From the NCBI GenBank assembly GCA_001544655.2, contig FCOD02000023.1:28430-92429 (forward strand): a stretch of 64,000 nucleotides of DNA, given 5' to 3'. Positions 1 through 10,105 of the stretch are shown piece by piece. A program made the translations under genes and the position numbers. The notes below the pieces were generated by a model. The model was given only the letters and a program-made list of their open reading frames with translations, was not told the origin of the DNA and made no database searches. Numbering within the stretch: position 1 is the first letter of the stretch; each line of letters starts with the position of its first letter. Source of the DNA: Caballeronia turbans. GTDB taxonomy: Bacteria > Pseudomonadota > Gammaproteobacteria > Burkholderiales > Burkholderiaceae.

Positions 1-759
1 CGTCGACGACGAAGCCGGCAGCGCGTTCGTGCCGAGCGGACGCGGCATCGGCTGCTCGCCGGGCGCCGCCGCCACTTCGGGCAGCGACGCTTCGCCCGTG
101 TTCGCTGCGGCTGCCTCGTCCGGGGTCGGCGCAGACGGTGCGCCCGCAGAGTCGTTCGATGTCGCCGGCGACGTCGACGACAAGCCCATGCCCGTCGTCG
201 CTTTCAGGCGTGCAAGCCAGTTGCTCGATTCACCGCCGGTATGCCACATGACGAGCGCCACCAGGACGGCGATGATGGCCAGTACGCCCCACATCCACGA
301 GCGCTTGCGACCCGACGAATTACCGAGCGGCACCGACACGCGCCCGCGCGGCAGACCCGTGCCTGCCGACGCCGGCACTTTCAGATTGTGCTCGATGTCA
401 CCGCTATCGCGCCGGAACGCCTGCGTGAAGAGCGCCGGATCGGCACCCAGAATTTTCGCGTAACTGCGCACGATGCCCGCGGCAAACGTGCGGTCAGGCA
501 ACTGACTGATATCGCCCGCTTCGAGCGCGAGCAATTTCGGCGGCGACACCTTGAGGCGCGCGGAGACGTCGTCGATCGACCATGCTTTCGCCTGGCGAAG
601 CTGCGCGAGACGCGCGCCAACCGCCGGTATCGAGTCCAGAGGCCCAGCCTGGCTCGCATTCGACGCCGCCCCTTCCGCGCCAGCCTGACCGTCGTACTGA
701 CCGCCGGACCGGTTGCCGGAATGACTGCCGAAAGGCGTCGGGTGCTGCGGCTCACTCAT
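1..759 (-). CDS. rodZ: RodZ-like cytoskeletal protein (3' end outside window)
   Basis: The 253 visible residues start MSEPQHPTPF and run off the left edge in frame. An N-terminal helix-turn-helix domain of the RodZ type lies at about residues 45-110. A basic stretch follows, then one membrane segment at about residues 154-172 (rich in W, V, L, A and I), then an Ala/Ser/Thr/Pro-rich periplasmic linker. The C-terminal DUF4115 domain expected for the family would lie outside the window. In the family, RodZ links MreB filaments to the cell-wall elongation machinery at the inner membrane. The gene lies 183 bp downstream of rlmN on the same strand. A possible promoter (TTGAAC, 18 bp, TATATG) lies at 785-814 on the minus strand, so it may also be transcribed separately. 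The family call is firm; only the end is missing. Confidence 0.85.
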   Translation of the reverse strand, partial: MSEPQHPTPFGSHSGNRSGGQYDGQAGAEGAASNASQAGPLDSIPAVGARLAQLRQAKAWSIDDVSARLKVSPPKLLALEAGDISQLPDRTFAAGIVRSYAKILGADPALFTQAFRRDSGDIEHNLKVPASAGTGLPRGRVSVPLGNSSGRKRSWMWGVLAIIAVLVALVMWHTGGESSNWLARLKATTGMGLSSTSPATSNDSAGAPSAPTPDEAAAANTGEASLPEVAAAPGEQPMPRPLGTNALPASSST

Positions 760-942
760 GCCAAATTCCTCGCATCGTTTCTTTCATATAGCGCTGTTGC
801 GTTCTTCGGTTCAAAAACCACGTGAACGATACAACTCCAGCGCCATTGCAGACCGCTTTATAACAAAATGTTCGGCTTTTAGTACCGCATCCAGGCGCTC
901 ATTTCGCCTTTTCGCTGCGGCTTGTTCAGTTTTGACGCACCG

Positions 943-2085
943 TCAGATCGCCCGCACCTCGATCGTTTTGCTGCCCGCGCGGCTCATGCGTTCGGCAAGA
1001 CGCGTGCGGTCCTGCACCGCACCCGCGAGCTGCCCGCAGGCGGCGTCGATATCGTCCCCGCGCGTCTTGCGCACGGTGGTGACGACACCCGCATCGATCA
1101 GAACCTGCGAGAATCGCTTGATCTGCTCGTTCTTGGAGCGCGTCAGGCCCGATTCCGGGAACGGATTGAACGGAATGAGGTTGAACTTGCACGGCACGTC
1201 GCGCGTCACGGCGAGCAGTTCCCGCGCGTGCGCTTCGGTGTCGTTGACGCCGTCGAGCATGCAATATTCGAACGTGATGAAGTCGCGCGGCGCGACCTTC
1301 AGATAACGCTGACACGCGGCCATCAATTCGCGCAACGGGTACTTCTTGTTCAGCGGCACGAGCATGTCGCGCAGCGGATCATTCGGCGCATGCAGCGACA
1401 CCGCGAGCGCCACGGGCAAATCGGCGGCGAGACGGTCCATCATCGGCACGACGCCGGAGGTGGACAGCGTCACGCGGCGGCGCGACAGGCCGTAGGCGTT
1501 GTCGTCGAGCATCAGGCGCATGGCCGGCACGACGGCGTCGTAGTTGAGCATCGGCTCGCCCATGCCCATCATCACCACGTTCGTGACGACGCGCTCGCCC
1601 TTGCCCGGACCGCCGACCTCGCGCCCGAGCGACTTGCGCAACGCGAACTCCGCCATGCGCAACTGGCCGATGATTTCGCCCGTCGTCAGATTGCGGGAGA
1701 AGCCCTGCTTGCCGGTGGAACAGAAACGGCAGTTCACCGCGCAACCCGCCTGCGACGAAACGCACAGCGTCCCGCGCGTTTCTTCGGGGATGAACACGGT
1801 TTCGACCGCGTTGCCATTGCCGACGTCGATCAGCCACTTGCGTGTACCGTCGGTGGAAACATGGTCGCTGATGATGTCGGGCATCGCCATGTTGGCGCGG
1901 CCCTTGAGTTTCTCGCGCAGCGATTTCGCGAGATCCGTCATGCCGTCGAAATCGTCGGCACCGTATTGATGGATCCAGCGCTGCAATTGCTTGGCGCGAA
2001 ACGGCTTTTCGCCCAGGCTCGCGCAGTACGCGGTGAGCCCGGCGGCGTCCAGATCGAGAAGATTGACGGTGGTGCTGCTCGTCAT
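943..2085 (-). CDS. rlmN: 23S rRNA (adenine2503-C2)/tRNA (adenine37-C2) methyltransferase RlmN
   Basis: This is a radical-SAM enzyme that methylates C2 of A2503 in 23S rRNA and A37 in some tRNAs. The 380-residue product carries the cluster-binding CAVNCRFC (CxxxCxxC) motif, and a second conserved cysteine near the C-terminus in [11 protein letters not shown], as expected for the ping-pong mechanism. I chose the ATG beginning [10 protein letters not shown]. The frame is open upstream to 2148 with another Met at 2100, but related proteins start here and the upstream residues look unlike the family. The gene lies between ndk and rodZ on the same strand. In several relatives I recall a pilus-assembly TPR gene (pilW/pilF) between rlmN and rodZ; none is present here. 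Confidence 0.95.
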   Translation of the reverse strand: MTSSTTVNLLDLDAAGLTAYCASLGEKPFRAKQLQRWIHQYGADDFDGMTDLAKSLREKLKGRANMAMPDIISDHVSTDGTRKWLIDVGNGNAVETVFIPEETRGTLCVSSQAGCAVNCRFCSTGKQGFSRNLTTGEIIGQLRMAEFALRKSLGREVGGPGKGERVVTNVVMMGMGEPMLNYDAVVPAMRLMLDDNAYGLSRRRVTLSTSGVVPMMDRLAADLPVALAVSLHAPNDPLRDMLVPLNKKYPLRELMAACQRYLKVAPRDFITFEYCMLDGVNDTEAHARELLAVTRDVPCKFNLIPFNPFPESGLTRSKNEQIKRFSQVLIDAGVVTTVRKTRGDDIDAACGQLAGAVQDRTRLAERMSRAGSKTIEVRAI

Positions 2086-2235
2086 GTCGAGTTCTGCCAT
2101 TTCAGATTGCGAAGCCCGGCCTGTGTCGCCCGGGACCGTTCGCGCCAATTTCTGCTGCTTTCTTACTGCTATTTTTTGCGTCGAGGCGCGATGCGCGCGA
2201 CGGCCAACAGACCGGCGCGCGGTACAACGCGAAAA

Positions 2236-2661
2236 TTAACGCGAGTAGACGTTCACTTCCGGGAAGAAGAACGAGACTTCCTGGCGCGCCGTTTCCGGAG
2301 CGTCCGAACCGTGCACGGCGTTAGCGTCGATGCTGTCGGCGAAGTCGGCGCGGATCGTGCCCTTGTCCGCCTTCTTCGGGTCGGTCGCGCCCATCAGGTC
2401 GCGATGCTTGGCAATCGCGTTTTCGCCTTCGAGCACCTGAATCACGACCGGGCCGGAAATCATGAACTCCACGAGGTCCTTGAAGAACGGACGCGCAGCG
2501 TGCACGGCATAAAACTTTTCCGCGTCGGCGCGCGACAGATGAACCATGCGCGACGCAATGATCTTCAAACCTGCGTTCTCGAAACGGCTGTAGATCTGGC
2601 CGATAACGTTCTTTGCTACCGCGTCCGGCTTAATAATCGACAGGGTGCGCTCGATCGCCAT
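2236..2661 (-). CDS. ndk: Nucleoside diphosphate kinase
   Basis: The enzyme equalises cytosolic NTP and dNTP pools by transferring the terminal phosphate through a phosphohistidine. The 141-residue length is that of the family. The active-site histidine is visible in NAVHGSD near residue 117, and the nucleotide-binding N-terminus [15 protein letters not shown] is canonical. The chosen ATG is the second Met of a slightly longer open frame ([10 protein letters not shown]), because the family begins MAIERTL. It lies 150 bp upstream of rlmN on the same strand and is divergent from the BAX-inhibitor-like gene. Confidence 0.97.
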   Translation of the reverse strand: MAIERTLSIIKPDAVAKNVIGQIYSRFENAGLKIIASRMVHLSRADAEKFYAVHAARPFFKDLVEFMISGPVVIQVLEGENAIAKHRDLMGATDPKKADKGTIRADFADSIDANAVHGSDAPETARQEVSFFFPEVNVYSR

Positions 2662-2999
2662 GAAAAACTCCAAATAATGAACGGTTTACGGATTAAAACG
2701 AATCGACAATTGTAGCACGAAGCAAGGTATGATTGCGATTGAAACCTTACGACGCCGTAAGGATCAAATCCGGCGAGGACTTAACCGTTCGAACGGCCGA
2801 ATCAGCCTTTGGAACTATTGAATTCGGCGCGTGCCGGGGCCATATTGGAGCCGAACGTTGCGTTGCGACGGGAACCCCGCCTTCCGGCGTACGCACCAAA
2901 GTGATCCTCATACTGGCTTAAGTCCGCGCACCTTATCATTCGTGTGTGACGAATGTCGCGGGAAGACCGAACGACAGACAATTGGAGCAAGGAGAAACC
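2662..2999. other. Divergent intergenic region ndk / BI-1-like gene
   Basis: This 338-bp stretch has no credible gene. It must hold the divergent promoters of ndk and of the membrane protein at 3000. The only distinct structure seen is a perfect 7-bp inverted repeat CCTTACG/CGTAAGG with a 4-base spacer at 2745-2762. It has no following T run, so it is not a terminator; it could be an operator. No riboswitch was recognised. Confidence 0.6.
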
Positions 3000-3698
3000 A
3001 TGAACGAATCACCCTATAGTTTTGGCCGTAATGGCAGCGTCACCTCGGTCGAGGTGCGCAACCGCGTGCTGCGCAACACCTACTGGCTGCTCGCGCTCTC
3101 GATGGTGCCGACGGTGCTCGGCGCATGGGTCGGCGTCGCGACGGGCTTCTCGCTGTTCGCGGCCACCAGCCCGGCGATGAGCTTCATCGCATTCCTCGCG
3201 ATCGCATTCGGCTTCATGTTCGCGATCGAGAAAACGAAGGACAGCGGCATGGGCGTGGTCGTCCTGCTCGGCTTTACGTTCTTCATGGGCTTGATGCTCT
3301 CGCGCCTTCTGAGCTTCATTCTCGGCTTTTCGAACGGGCCACAGCTCATCATGATGGCTTTCGGCGGCACCGGCGTGATCTTCGCCGCAATGGCGACCAT
3401 CGCCACCGTCAGCAAGCGTGATTTCTCGGGCCTCGGCAAGTTCCTGTTTATGGGCGTGATCGTCATTCTGCTCGCCGCGTTCGCGAACATCTTCCTGCAG
3501 TTGCCGGCCCTGATGATGACGATCTCCGTACTGGCCATCGTGATCTTCTCGGCATACATGCTGTTCGACGTTCAGCGCGTGGTGAACGGCGGCGAGACGA
3601 ACTACATCAGCGCGACGCTCGCTATCTACCTCGACCTGTACAACGTGTTCACGAACCTGTTGGCGCTGCTCGGCATCTTCGGCGGCAACCGCAACTGA
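3000..3698 (+). CDS. BAX inhibitor-1 / YccA family membrane protein
   Basis: This is a 232-residue, strongly hydrophobic protein with about seven membrane segments, separated by short loops, of the Bax inhibitor-1/YccA/YbhL family. YccA in E. coli binds and modulates the FtsH membrane protease; other members act as calcium-leak channels. Which role applies here is not shown by the sequence. The start is well supported: ATG at 3000 preceded by AGGAGA at a spacing of 5-6 bases, giving MNESPYSFGRNGSV. The C-terminal part contains the aspartates typical of the family (SAYMLFDVQRV, AIYLDLYNVF). It ends just before a strong bidirectional terminator. Confidence 0.9.
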   Translation: MNESPYSFGRNGSVTSVEVRNRVLRNTYWLLALSMVPTVLGAWVGVATGFSLFAATSPAMSFIAFLAIAFGFMFAIEKTKDSGMGVVVLLGFTFFMGLMLSRLLSFILGFSNGPQLIMMAFGGTGVIFAAMATIATVSKRDFSGLGKFLFMGVIVILLAAFANIFLQLPALMMTISVLAIVIFSAYMLFDVQRVVNGGETNYISATLAIYLDLYNVFTNLLALLGIFGGNRN

Positions 3699-3723
3699 TC
3701 GGCGGTTTCGAACCCTAGCAACG

Positions 3724-3751
3724 AAAAACCGGCCTGCGGGCCGGTTTTTTT
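3724..3751 (+). terminator. Bidirectional Rho-independent terminator
   Basis: The stem ACCGGCC / GGCCGGT has a 4-base loop (TGCG), is followed by seven T and preceded by five A. It can therefore stop both the membrane-protein gene on the plus strand and rlmD arriving from the right on the minus strand. Confidence 0.9.
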
Positions 3752-3775
3752 GTGTCTGAAGCCTCAGCGGCCCGC

Positions 3776-5191
3776 TCAGTCGCGCTCGAATAACGCGATT
3801 GACTCGACGTGCGACGTGTGCGGAAACATGTTCACCACGCCGGCGCCCTTCATCCGGTAACCCGCTTCGTGAACGAGCAGGCCGGCGTCGCGAGCGAGTG
3901 TGGCCGGGTTGCACGACACATAGACGATGCGTTCCGGCAACGGGCCGTCGCCGGACTGAGCGATGTCCGCGAGCGCCTTCGAAACGGCGAGCGCGCCTTC
4001 GCGCGGCGGATCGATGAGGAATTTGTCGAAGCGGCCGAGCGCGCGCAGATCGTCCGCGGTGACTTCGAACAGATTGCGGCACGCGAACGACGTGTGCCCG
4101 TCGACGCCGTTCGCCTTCGCGTTTTCCAGCGCGCGCGCTGTCAGCGCCTCGCTGCCTTCGATTCCGACGACTTCGCGCGACACGCGTGCGAGCGGCAGCG
4201 TGAAGTTGCCGATGCCACAGAACAGATCCAGCACGCGATCCGACTTTCTCGCCGCGAGCAGACTGAGCGCCCGGCTCACCAGCACGCGATTGATCTGGTG
4301 ATTCACCTGCGTGAAATCGGTCGGCTTGAACGGCATGCGGATATTGAATTCCGGCAGCGTGTAAGCCAGTTCGCGATCGAGCGGATAGAACGGATAGACG
4401 GTGTCCGGCCCCTTCGGCTGGAGCCACCATTGAACGTCGTGTTCGTCGGCGAAGACGCGCAACAGCGCTTCGTCGGCTTCGGTCAGCGGCTCCAGGATGC
4501 GCAGCACGAGCGCCGTCACGTCCGAGCCGACCGCGAGTTCGATCTGCGGCATGCGGTCACGGATCGACAAGCCCGCCACCAGATGACGCAGCGGCACGAG
4601 CATCGCGGAAACGTGCGGCGGCAGCACTTCGCAACTCGTCATATCGGCGACATAGCTGCTCTTGCGCTCGTGAAAGCCGACCAGCACGCCGCCCTTCTTC
4701 TCGACGTGCCGCACGGTCAGGCGCGCGCGATAACGATAGCCCCACGACGGCCCGTGAATTGGGCGGAACATGGTTTCCGCACGCAGTTTCGACAGATGTT
4801 GAAGGTTGTCTTCGAGCACACGCTGCTTCACGGCGATCTGCGCGCGCACGTCGAGATGCTGCATCGAGCAGCCGCCGCAGGTGCCGAAAAACTGGCACTT
4901 CGGCTTCGCGCGGATCACGCTCTCGCGCAGCACGCTCACCACCTGCGCCTGCTCGAAGCTCGGCTTCCTGCGATAGCTCGAATAGCTCACTCGTTCGCCG
5001 GGCAGCGCACCTTCGACGAAGATGACCTTGCCCGGCTCGCCGTTCTCGTTGACCGTGCGGCCGACGCCGCGCGCTTCCATGTCGAGCGACTCGATTTCGA
5101 GTTCAGGCGCGACGAAGTCGGGATCGGGGGTAACGAACTTCGCCGGCGCGGCGCGGCGGCGATTCTGGGATTTTCGAGCGGCTTCAGACAC
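3776..5191 (-). CDS. rlmD: 23S rRNA (uracil1939-C5)-methyltransferase RlmD
   Basis: The product is a 471-residue SAM-dependent RNA m5U methyltransferase. A TRAM domain occupies about residues 25-85. The iron-sulfur cysteine cluster of this family is visible as C99, C105 and C108 in [10 protein letters not shown]. The C-terminal Rossmann methyltransferase domain contains DLFCGIGNF (SAM binding), IDPPREG and the catalytic cysteine in [12 protein letters not shown] Lys/Arg-rich N-terminal tail probably contacts rRNA. The gene lies 68 bp downstream of the exonuclease gene on the same strand and may be co-transcribed with it. Confidence 0.95.
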   Translation of the reverse strand: MSEAARKSQNRRRAAPAKFVTPDPDFVAPELEIESLDMEARGVGRTVNENGEPGKVIFVEGALPGERVSYSSYRRKPSFEQAQVVSVLRESVIRAKPKCQFFGTCGGCSMQHLDVRAQIAVKQRVLEDNLQHLSKLRAETMFRPIHGPSWGYRYRARLTVRHVEKKGGVLVGFHERKSSYVADMTSCEVLPPHVSAMLVPLRHLVAGLSIRDRMPQIELAVGSDVTALVLRILEPLTEADEALLRVFADEHDVQWWLQPKGPDTVYPFYPLDRELAYTLPEFNIRMPFKPTDFTQVNHQINRVLVSRALSLLAARKSDRVLDLFCGIGNFTLPLARVSREVVGIEGSEALTARALENAKANGVDGHTSFACRNLFEVTADDLRALGRFDKFLIDPPREGALAVSKALADIAQSGDGPLPERIVYVSCNPATLARDAGLLVHEAGYRMKGAGVVNMFPHTSHVESIALFERD

Positions 5192-5259
5192 CTGCGTACT
5201 TCCTGGCTAACGAATGGGCAAAGGCGAGATTGTAGACGAACGTCACCACGCCGCCGTGG

Positions 5260-6036
5260 CTACTTCCCGAATGCCGCGAGATATTCGCCCCAATGCGGCG
5301 ACGATTCCTGCGCGAGCGCGTTCTTCACGAAGTTGATTTCATCGGTGTATTCGTCGGGCGTGAAGCCGCCGCGCATCATCTGAAAACGACAGTACATCAG
5401 ATACGTGTTGACGACATCGGTCTCGCAATAGTTGCGGATTTCGTCGATCTGGCCGTCGCAATACGCGTCCCAGACCTTGCCGCCGTCCATGCCGAGCTTG
5501 CCGGGAAAGCCGCACAGCTTTGCGAGCGCATCGAGCGGCGCGTTAGCGCGCGCCTGATACATCGCGAGCACGTCCATCAGGTCGATGTGCCGCATGTGAT
5601 AGCGGCTGATGTAGTTGTTGAACTTGAATTCGCGGTCGTCCTGACCGAGATCCCAGTAGCGCGGCGCCGCAATGCCGTGCACCAGCGCGCGGTAGTGGAG
5701 CACGGGCAGATCGAAGCCGCCGCCGTTCCATGACACGAGTTGCGGCGTGTACTTCTCGATCACGCGATAGAACGACTGGATCAGCGCGGCCTCGCCGTCG
5801 GCGGTGGTGCCGAGCGAGCGCACGCGAAAGCCGCTGTTGTCGCGAAACACGCAGGAAATCGCCGCGACGCGCTGCAGATGATGCGGCAGAAAGTCGTTGC
5901 CGACGCGCTCGCGCCGCGCTTCGAACGCATGTTCGGCCACCTCGCGGTCGGAAAGATCGTCGGGCAAATCTTCGAGACGGCGAATGCCGTCGACATCGGG
6001 GATCGTTTCGATGTCGAAAACGAGAATCGGAGTCAT
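5260..6036 (-). CDS. PolB-type DEDD 3'-5' exonuclease
   Basis: The 258-residue product begins MTPILVFDIETIPD. The first acidic motif (D7, E9) is that of DEDD exonucleases, and the whole protein resembles the predicted exonucleases related to the exonuclease domain of DNA polymerase B (DNA_pol_B_exo2). Further motifs include SWNGGGFDLPVLHYRAL (the second, N/D-containing motif) and the terminal D in YCETDVVNTYL. It has no polymerase domain. The biological substrate is not known from the sequence. It follows rpoS by 42 bp on the same strand, an arrangement I recall from other Burkholderia. Confidence 0.88.
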   Translation of the reverse strand: MTPILVFDIETIPDVDGIRRLEDLPDDLSDREVAEHAFEARRERVGNDFLPHHLQRVAAISCVFRDNSGFRVRSLGTTADGEAALIQSFYRVIEKYTPQLVSWNGGGFDLPVLHYRALVHGIAAPRYWDLGQDDREFKFNNYISRYHMRHIDLMDVLAMYQARANAPLDALAKLCGFPGKLGMDGGKVWDAYCDGQIDEIRNYCETDVVNTYLMYCRFQMMRGGFTPDEYTDEINFVKNALAQESSPHWGEYLAAFGK

Positions 6037-6078
6037 TGAATCCTGGAGCGCGACGCCCTGCCGGGCGTCGCCAAAGCG

Positions 6079-7176
6079 TTAAAGCACGGCGTCCTTGCGA
6101 ACACCGTTGGATGCAAAAAAGCGCTTGAGCCGCACGAGCGCCTCTTGCTGGATCTGGCGCACACGCTCGCGCGTGAGGCCCATTTCGTCGGCGAGCTCTT
6201 CGAGCGTCGCAGGCTCGATGTGGTTCAAGCCGAAGCGCCGCTCGATCACATGCCGATGTTTGTCGGACAGGCGCGACAGCCACAGGCGCGTCAGCGATTC
6301 GAGCTCGCGATGCTGCACTTCCGCGTCCGGCGACTGGCTCTGGTCGTCGGAGAGAAGGTCGAGCAGGCTGCTGCCCGGGTCGAGGTCGAGCGGCGCGTCG
6401 AGCGAAGCCGTGTGCTCGTTGAGCGCGAGAATATCGGTGACTTCCTCCGGCGTCTTGCCAGTGAGATACGCGATATCGTCGATGCTCGCGTCGCGCCGTT
6501 CGGGCGCAACGCTGTCGTTCGAATTGGCGGAATTTTTTTCCAGATGGCGCTTCGCGCGCAGCACCTGATTGAGTTCGCGGATCACGTGCACTGGCAGCCG
6601 CACCGTGCGCGCCTGATTCATGATCGCGCGCTCGATGCTCTGCCGGATCCACCAGGTGGCGTAGGTCGAAAACCGGAAGCCGCGCGTCGGATCGAATTTC
6701 TCGATGGCGTGCATGAGGCCCAGGTTGCCTTCCTCGATCAGATCGAGCAACGGCACGCCGCGGTTGAGATAACCCTTCGCGATGCTGACGACGAGCCGCA
6801 GATTACGCTCGATCATCACCTGCCGCGCCTCGAATTCTCCCGCCTTCGCCAGCCGTGAGTAACGCTGCTCTTCCTCGACGGTGAGCAGCGGCTTCACGCT
6901 GATTCGATTCAGGTAGTGCTGAATAGTGTCGGCCGTGAGTTCGGCCTGCAGAAGCGAGCGGAAATCGTCGGCGTCCGGTGCGGAATCGTTTGCGCCTTCA
7001 CCCGGCTCGTCGCTGCTCTTCCCGCGACTGCCGCCTTCTTCCTCGGAGTCGACATCGACATCGACGTTATCGATGTCGTCATCATGAGTCGAAGCACCGT
7101 CCTCCACCGACACTTGCAAAGGTCGGCTGATCGTCTCAGTCTCGGCTTGCGGCAGGCGGCGCTTCGTTTTTGGCAT
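6079..7176 (-). CDS. rpoS: RNA polymerase sigma factor RpoS
   Basis: This is the stationary-phase and general-stress sigma factor, 365 residues. It carries region 1.2/2 ([63 protein letters not shown]), region 3 and a C-terminal region 4 helix-turn-helix ([23 protein letters not shown], split here only by domain). An Asp/Glu-rich N-terminal extension of roughly 70 residues precedes region 1.2. It is the last gene of a tight surE-pcm-nlpD-rpoS series, 12 bp after nlpD. In many bacteria the main rpoS promoter lies inside nlpD; that was not resolved here. Confidence 0.96.
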   Translation of the reverse strand: MPKTKRRLPQAETETISRPLQVSVEDGASTHDDDIDNVDVDVDSEEEGGSRGKSSDEPGEGANDSAPDADDFRSLLQAELTADTIQHYLNRISVKPLLTVEEEQRYSRLAKAGEFEARQVMIERNLRLVVSIAKGYLNRGVPLLDLIEEGNLGLMHAIEKFDPTRGFRFSTYATWWIRQSIERAIMNQARTVRLPVHVIRELNQVLRAKRHLEKNSANSNDSVAPERRDASIDDIAYLTGKTPEEVTDILALNEHTASLDAPLDLDPGSSLLDLLSDDQSQSPDAEVQHRELESLTRLWLSRLSDKHRHVIERRFGLNHIEPATLEELADEMGLTRERVRQIQQEALVRLKRFFASNGVRKDAVL

Positions 7177-7188
7177 GATGGTTTCGCT

Positions 7189-8145
7189 TTATTGCGGCGG
7201 CAAATACTTCAGTGGGTCAACAGGTTTTCCCTGCCGGCGAACTTCGAAATGCAACATCACGCGGTCCGAATCGCTGTTCCCCATCTCAGCGATCTTCTGC
7301 CCTTTAGTTACCGCGTCCCCTTCTTTTACCATCAAAGCGCGATTATGTGCGTACGCGGTGAGAAAAGTCGCGTCATGTTTGATGATAATGAGATTGCCAT
7401 AGCCGCGCAGCCCATTTCCGGAGTAAACCACTCGGCCGTCCGCCGATGCGTTGACCGTATCTCCCACCGCACCGCCAATATTCAAACCCTTGTTCTTCGC
7501 GTCATCGAACGTGCCGAGAATCGGTCCTCGCGCAGGCCAGATAAACGCCGGCTGGCCCGTGGGCGCCGTCGCGTTCGCATCCGCGCCGGGCACGCCGGGC
7601 GCCGCTGCCGCGCCCGTCGCCGCACCGGGAGCGCCAGGCGTGGCGCCCATGCCCGAATTCGCACCGTAGTACGGCGGCTGCGCGGTCGCGCCCGGCTGCG
7701 GCGTCGCGTACCCGTTCGCGCCGTTGAGCGGCTGCGTCTGCACGCCGCCGCCTACGATCGGCGCGGTGGCCACACCGGGCGTCGCCGCCGCGACATTCGC
7801 ACCCGGAGGCGCCACGCGCATCAGCTGGCCGACTTCAATCTGATTCGGGTTGGTCAGGTTATTCCACGTCGCGATGTCGTGATAATTCTGACCGTTTTCC
7901 AGTGCGATCCGATATAGGGTGTCGCCCGGTTTCACACGGTAATAGCCCGGCGGCGGCGGACCGTTGTCCGGGGTCTGGGCCGCCGTCGTGCTGATGGGCG
8001 CGCCCGTTCTGTCGACGACCGGCGCCATGTCCATGCGCGTAGAACACGCCGCCAACGCGGACAACGCCAGCACACACACGCCGCGCTGCGCCGCGCTCAG
8101 GCGTTGGCCTGCACTTCCCTCTTGCAAAGCACGCAGGATACTCAT
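7189..8145 (-). CDS. nlpD: NlpD-type murein hydrolase activator lipoprotein
   Basis: The 318-residue product has a lipoprotein signal peptide with lipobox LAAC. A LysM peptidoglycan-binding domain (about residues 70-115, YRVKPGDTLYRIALENG) follows, then a Pro/Gly/Ala-rich linker and a C-terminal M23/LytM domain. The LytM metal-binding positions look degenerate: KGLNIGGA occurs where active enzymes have HxxxD. This matches NlpD, which activates a septal amidase rather than cutting murein itself. It sits 4 bp after pcm and 12 bp before rpoS. The family and position agree, so the call is strong. Confidence 0.93.
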   Translation of the reverse strand: MSILRALQEGSAGQRLSAAQRGVCVLALSALAACSTRMDMAPVVDRTGAPISTTAAQTPDNGPPPPGYYRVKPGDTLYRIALENGQNYHDIATWNNLTNPNQIEVGQLMRVAPPGANVAAATPGVATAPIVGGGVQTQPLNGANGYATPQPGATAQPPYYGANSGMGATPGAPGAATGAAAAPGVPGADANATAPTGQPAFIWPARGPILGTFDDAKNKGLNIGGAVGDTVNASADGRVVYSGNGLRGYGNLIIIKHDATFLTAYAHNRALMVKEGDAVTKGQKIAEMGNSDSDRVMLHFEVRRQGKPVDPLKYLPPQ

Positions 8146-8149
8146 CGGG

Positions 8150-9229
8150 TCAAATCACTCCGGATTTTAAGGGTACAAAAAAGACGCGATCGAGCTGCGC
8201 TTCCCGCCATTGCGTCGCCGACACGCGCGTGACGAGCGTCAGCACCTGCGATTGCGCGGCCTGCGATCCGACCGGCGCGACAAGCTTGCCGCCCACGGCC
8301 AGTTGATCGAGCAGAGCCTGCGGCACGTCGAGGCCCGCGCAGGCGATCACGATGGCGTCGAAGGGCGCGGCGGCGGGCAAGCCCAGGCGGCCGTCGCCGT
8401 AATGCAGCCTGATGTTCGGCACGCGCAGCGGCCGAAGGTTGAGCTTCGCGCGCTCCGACAACGGGCGCACGCGCTCGATCGAATAAACCTCAGCGGCTAC
8501 CTGCGACAGCACCGCCGCCTGATAGCCGCAACCGGTGCCGATCTCCAGCACCTTGTTCAATGCGCGCCCCGTCGCGACCAGCTCGATCATGCGCGCCACG
8601 ACGGACGGCTTCGAGATGGTCTGGTGATGGCCGATCGGCAGCGCGGCATCTTCGTAAGCCTGCGCCGCAAGCCCCGGATCGACGAACATGTGGCGCGGCA
8701 CCACCGACATGGCGTTGAGCACGCGCGGATCGGTCACGCCGTTCGATCGCAGCCGTTCGACCATGCGCTCGCGCACCCGTTCCGATGTGAGCGTCTGCGT
8801 GCTCGCCAGCGCGACATTGGGCGCGCCCTTTTTCGGCGCGGTCGCGGCGGCGCTCAGGTCACGCTCGGCGGGACGCGCCGCCGGACGCAATGCGTTCGCG
8901 CGCGGTGCGTGAGATACATGATGCGTCGTCGCGCCCTTGCTTGCGGACGGAACCGGTTTCGCTGCGCCAATTGCGGGCTTCGCGGCAGAGCGCACCGGAA
9001 AAACGGAGGTGGCCGGTTTCGCGGACGCCGCTGCGGTCGCGGGATTCTTCATCGGCGCGTTCGCCGCGCGCGTTGCCCCCGGCTTCGCCGGTTGCGCGGG
9101 CGCCGGCTTCGGTGCCGAAGCGGCGGCTTGCCTGGCGCGAGAATCCTGCGGACGGTTCGCGGGCTTGCGCGGCTCGCGAACCAGATCCGCAAGCGCCAGC
9201 GGAAAGCGCTTGGCGCGCTCGTCGCTCAT
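8150..9229 (-). CDS. pcm: Protein-L-isoaspartate O-methyltransferase with long N-terminal extension
   Basis: The enzyme methylates isoaspartyl residues in aged proteins with SAM, beginning their repair. The product is 359 residues. The catalytic domain is only about the last 210, from around [14 protein letters not shown], and contains the SAM motif [16 protein letters not shown]. The first ~145 residues are a low-complexity Ala/Pro/Lys/Arg-rich tail of unknown use. The start is the ATG whose ATGA overlaps the surE stop, giving translational coupling; the frame stays open upstream inside surE but that part is an antisense-like shadow. It is followed 4 bp later by nlpD. Confidence 0.93.
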   Translation of the reverse strand: MSDERAKRFPLALADLVREPRKPANRPQDSRARQAAASAPKPAPAQPAKPGATRAANAPMKNPATAAASAKPATSVFPVRSAAKPAIGAAKPVPSASKGATTHHVSHAPRANALRPAARPAERDLSAAATAPKKGAPNVALASTQTLTSERVRERMVERLRSNGVTDPRVLNAMSVVPRHMFVDPGLAAQAYEDAALPIGHHQTISKPSVVARMIELVATGRALNKVLEIGTGCGYQAAVLSQVAAEVYSIERVRPLSERAKLNLRPLRVPNIRLHYGDGRLGLPAAAPFDAIVIACAGLDVPQALLDQLAVGGKLVAPVGSQAAQSQVLTLVTRVSATQWREAQLDRVFFVPLKSGVI

Positions 9230-9984
9230 GTGCGACCGCTCCCGGCTCGCGCCCATTCGCGCGTTTCGGTCATGAGCTTCGTATGCGTCAGATCGAGTTG
9301 CAGCGGCGTGATCGAGACCAGGCCGTTCGCGACGGCGTGGAAATCTGTGCCTTCGCTCGCGTCGAGTGCGTCGCCCGATGGGCCGATCCAGTAGATCGGG
9401 TTGCCGCGCGGATCGCTCTGGCGAATCACCGGCTGCGACGGATGACGCTTGCCGAGACGCGTCACGGTCCACGGGCCGAGCTGATCGTACGGCAGGCTCG
9501 GGATATTCACGTTCAGCAACGGATGGCCCGGCATCGGATGCTCGAGAAAATGCGCGACGATCTCGGCAGCAACGCGCGCCGCGTCTTCGAGATGAAGCCA
9601 GTCGCGGCCGACGAGCGAAAACGCGATCGCCGGAATGCCGAACATAAAGCCTTCGGTCGCGGCCGCGACCGTGCCCGAGTACAGCGTGTCCTCGCCGACG
9701 TTCTGCCCGTTGTTGATGCCCGACACCACGAGATCAGGCCGATGTTCGAGCATGCCGGTGAGCGCAATGTGCACGGAATCGGTCGGCGTGCCGTTCACGA
9801 AGTTGAAACCGTTCGGCGCCTGATGCACGCTCAGGGGCCGCGACAGCGTAAGTGAGTTGGACGAGCCGCTGCAGTTTTGCTCGGGCGCCATCACCGTCAC
9901 TTCGCCGAGCGGCTGCAGGACCTCGTGCAGCACATTGATGCCGCGCGCCAGATAACCGTCGTCGTTGCTGAGTAGGATTCGCAT
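9226..9984 (-). CDS. surE: 5'/3'-nucleotidase SurE
   Basis: This is a metal-dependent survival-protein phosphatase acting on nucleoside monophosphates, 252 residues. The N-terminal [11 protein letters not shown] carries the metal-binding N-D-D motif. [22 protein letters not shown] is the second conserved block. The chosen start is the Met immediately before RILLSNDDG; a longer open frame (to 10026) adds 14 residues not seen in the family. It overlaps pcm by four bases (ATGA). Together with pcm, nlpD and rpoS it forms the classical stress-survival operon. Confidence 0.95.
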   Translation of the reverse strand: MRILLSNDDGYLARGINVLHEVLQPLGEVTVMAPEQNCSGSSNSLTLSRPLSVHQAPNGFNFVNGTPTDSVHIALTGMLEHRPDLVVSGINNGQNVGEDTLYSGTVAAATEGFMFGIPAIAFSLVGRDWLHLEDAARVAAEIVAHFLEHPMPGHPLLNVNIPSLPYDQLGPWTVTRLGKRHPSQPVIRQSDPRGNPIYWIGPSGDALDASEGTDFHAVANGLVSITPLQLDLTHTKLMTETREWARAGSGRT

Positions 9985-10105
9985 CCGACGATTGTAACCG
10001 AGGAAAGTGGCGCGACGACGACTCACAGGCTCGCTCCCGACGTCGTCCCTGCCCTACACTGAGCCGGTTTCAACGCTTTGCACGAGACCCCGCCAAGGAG
10101 ACGAT

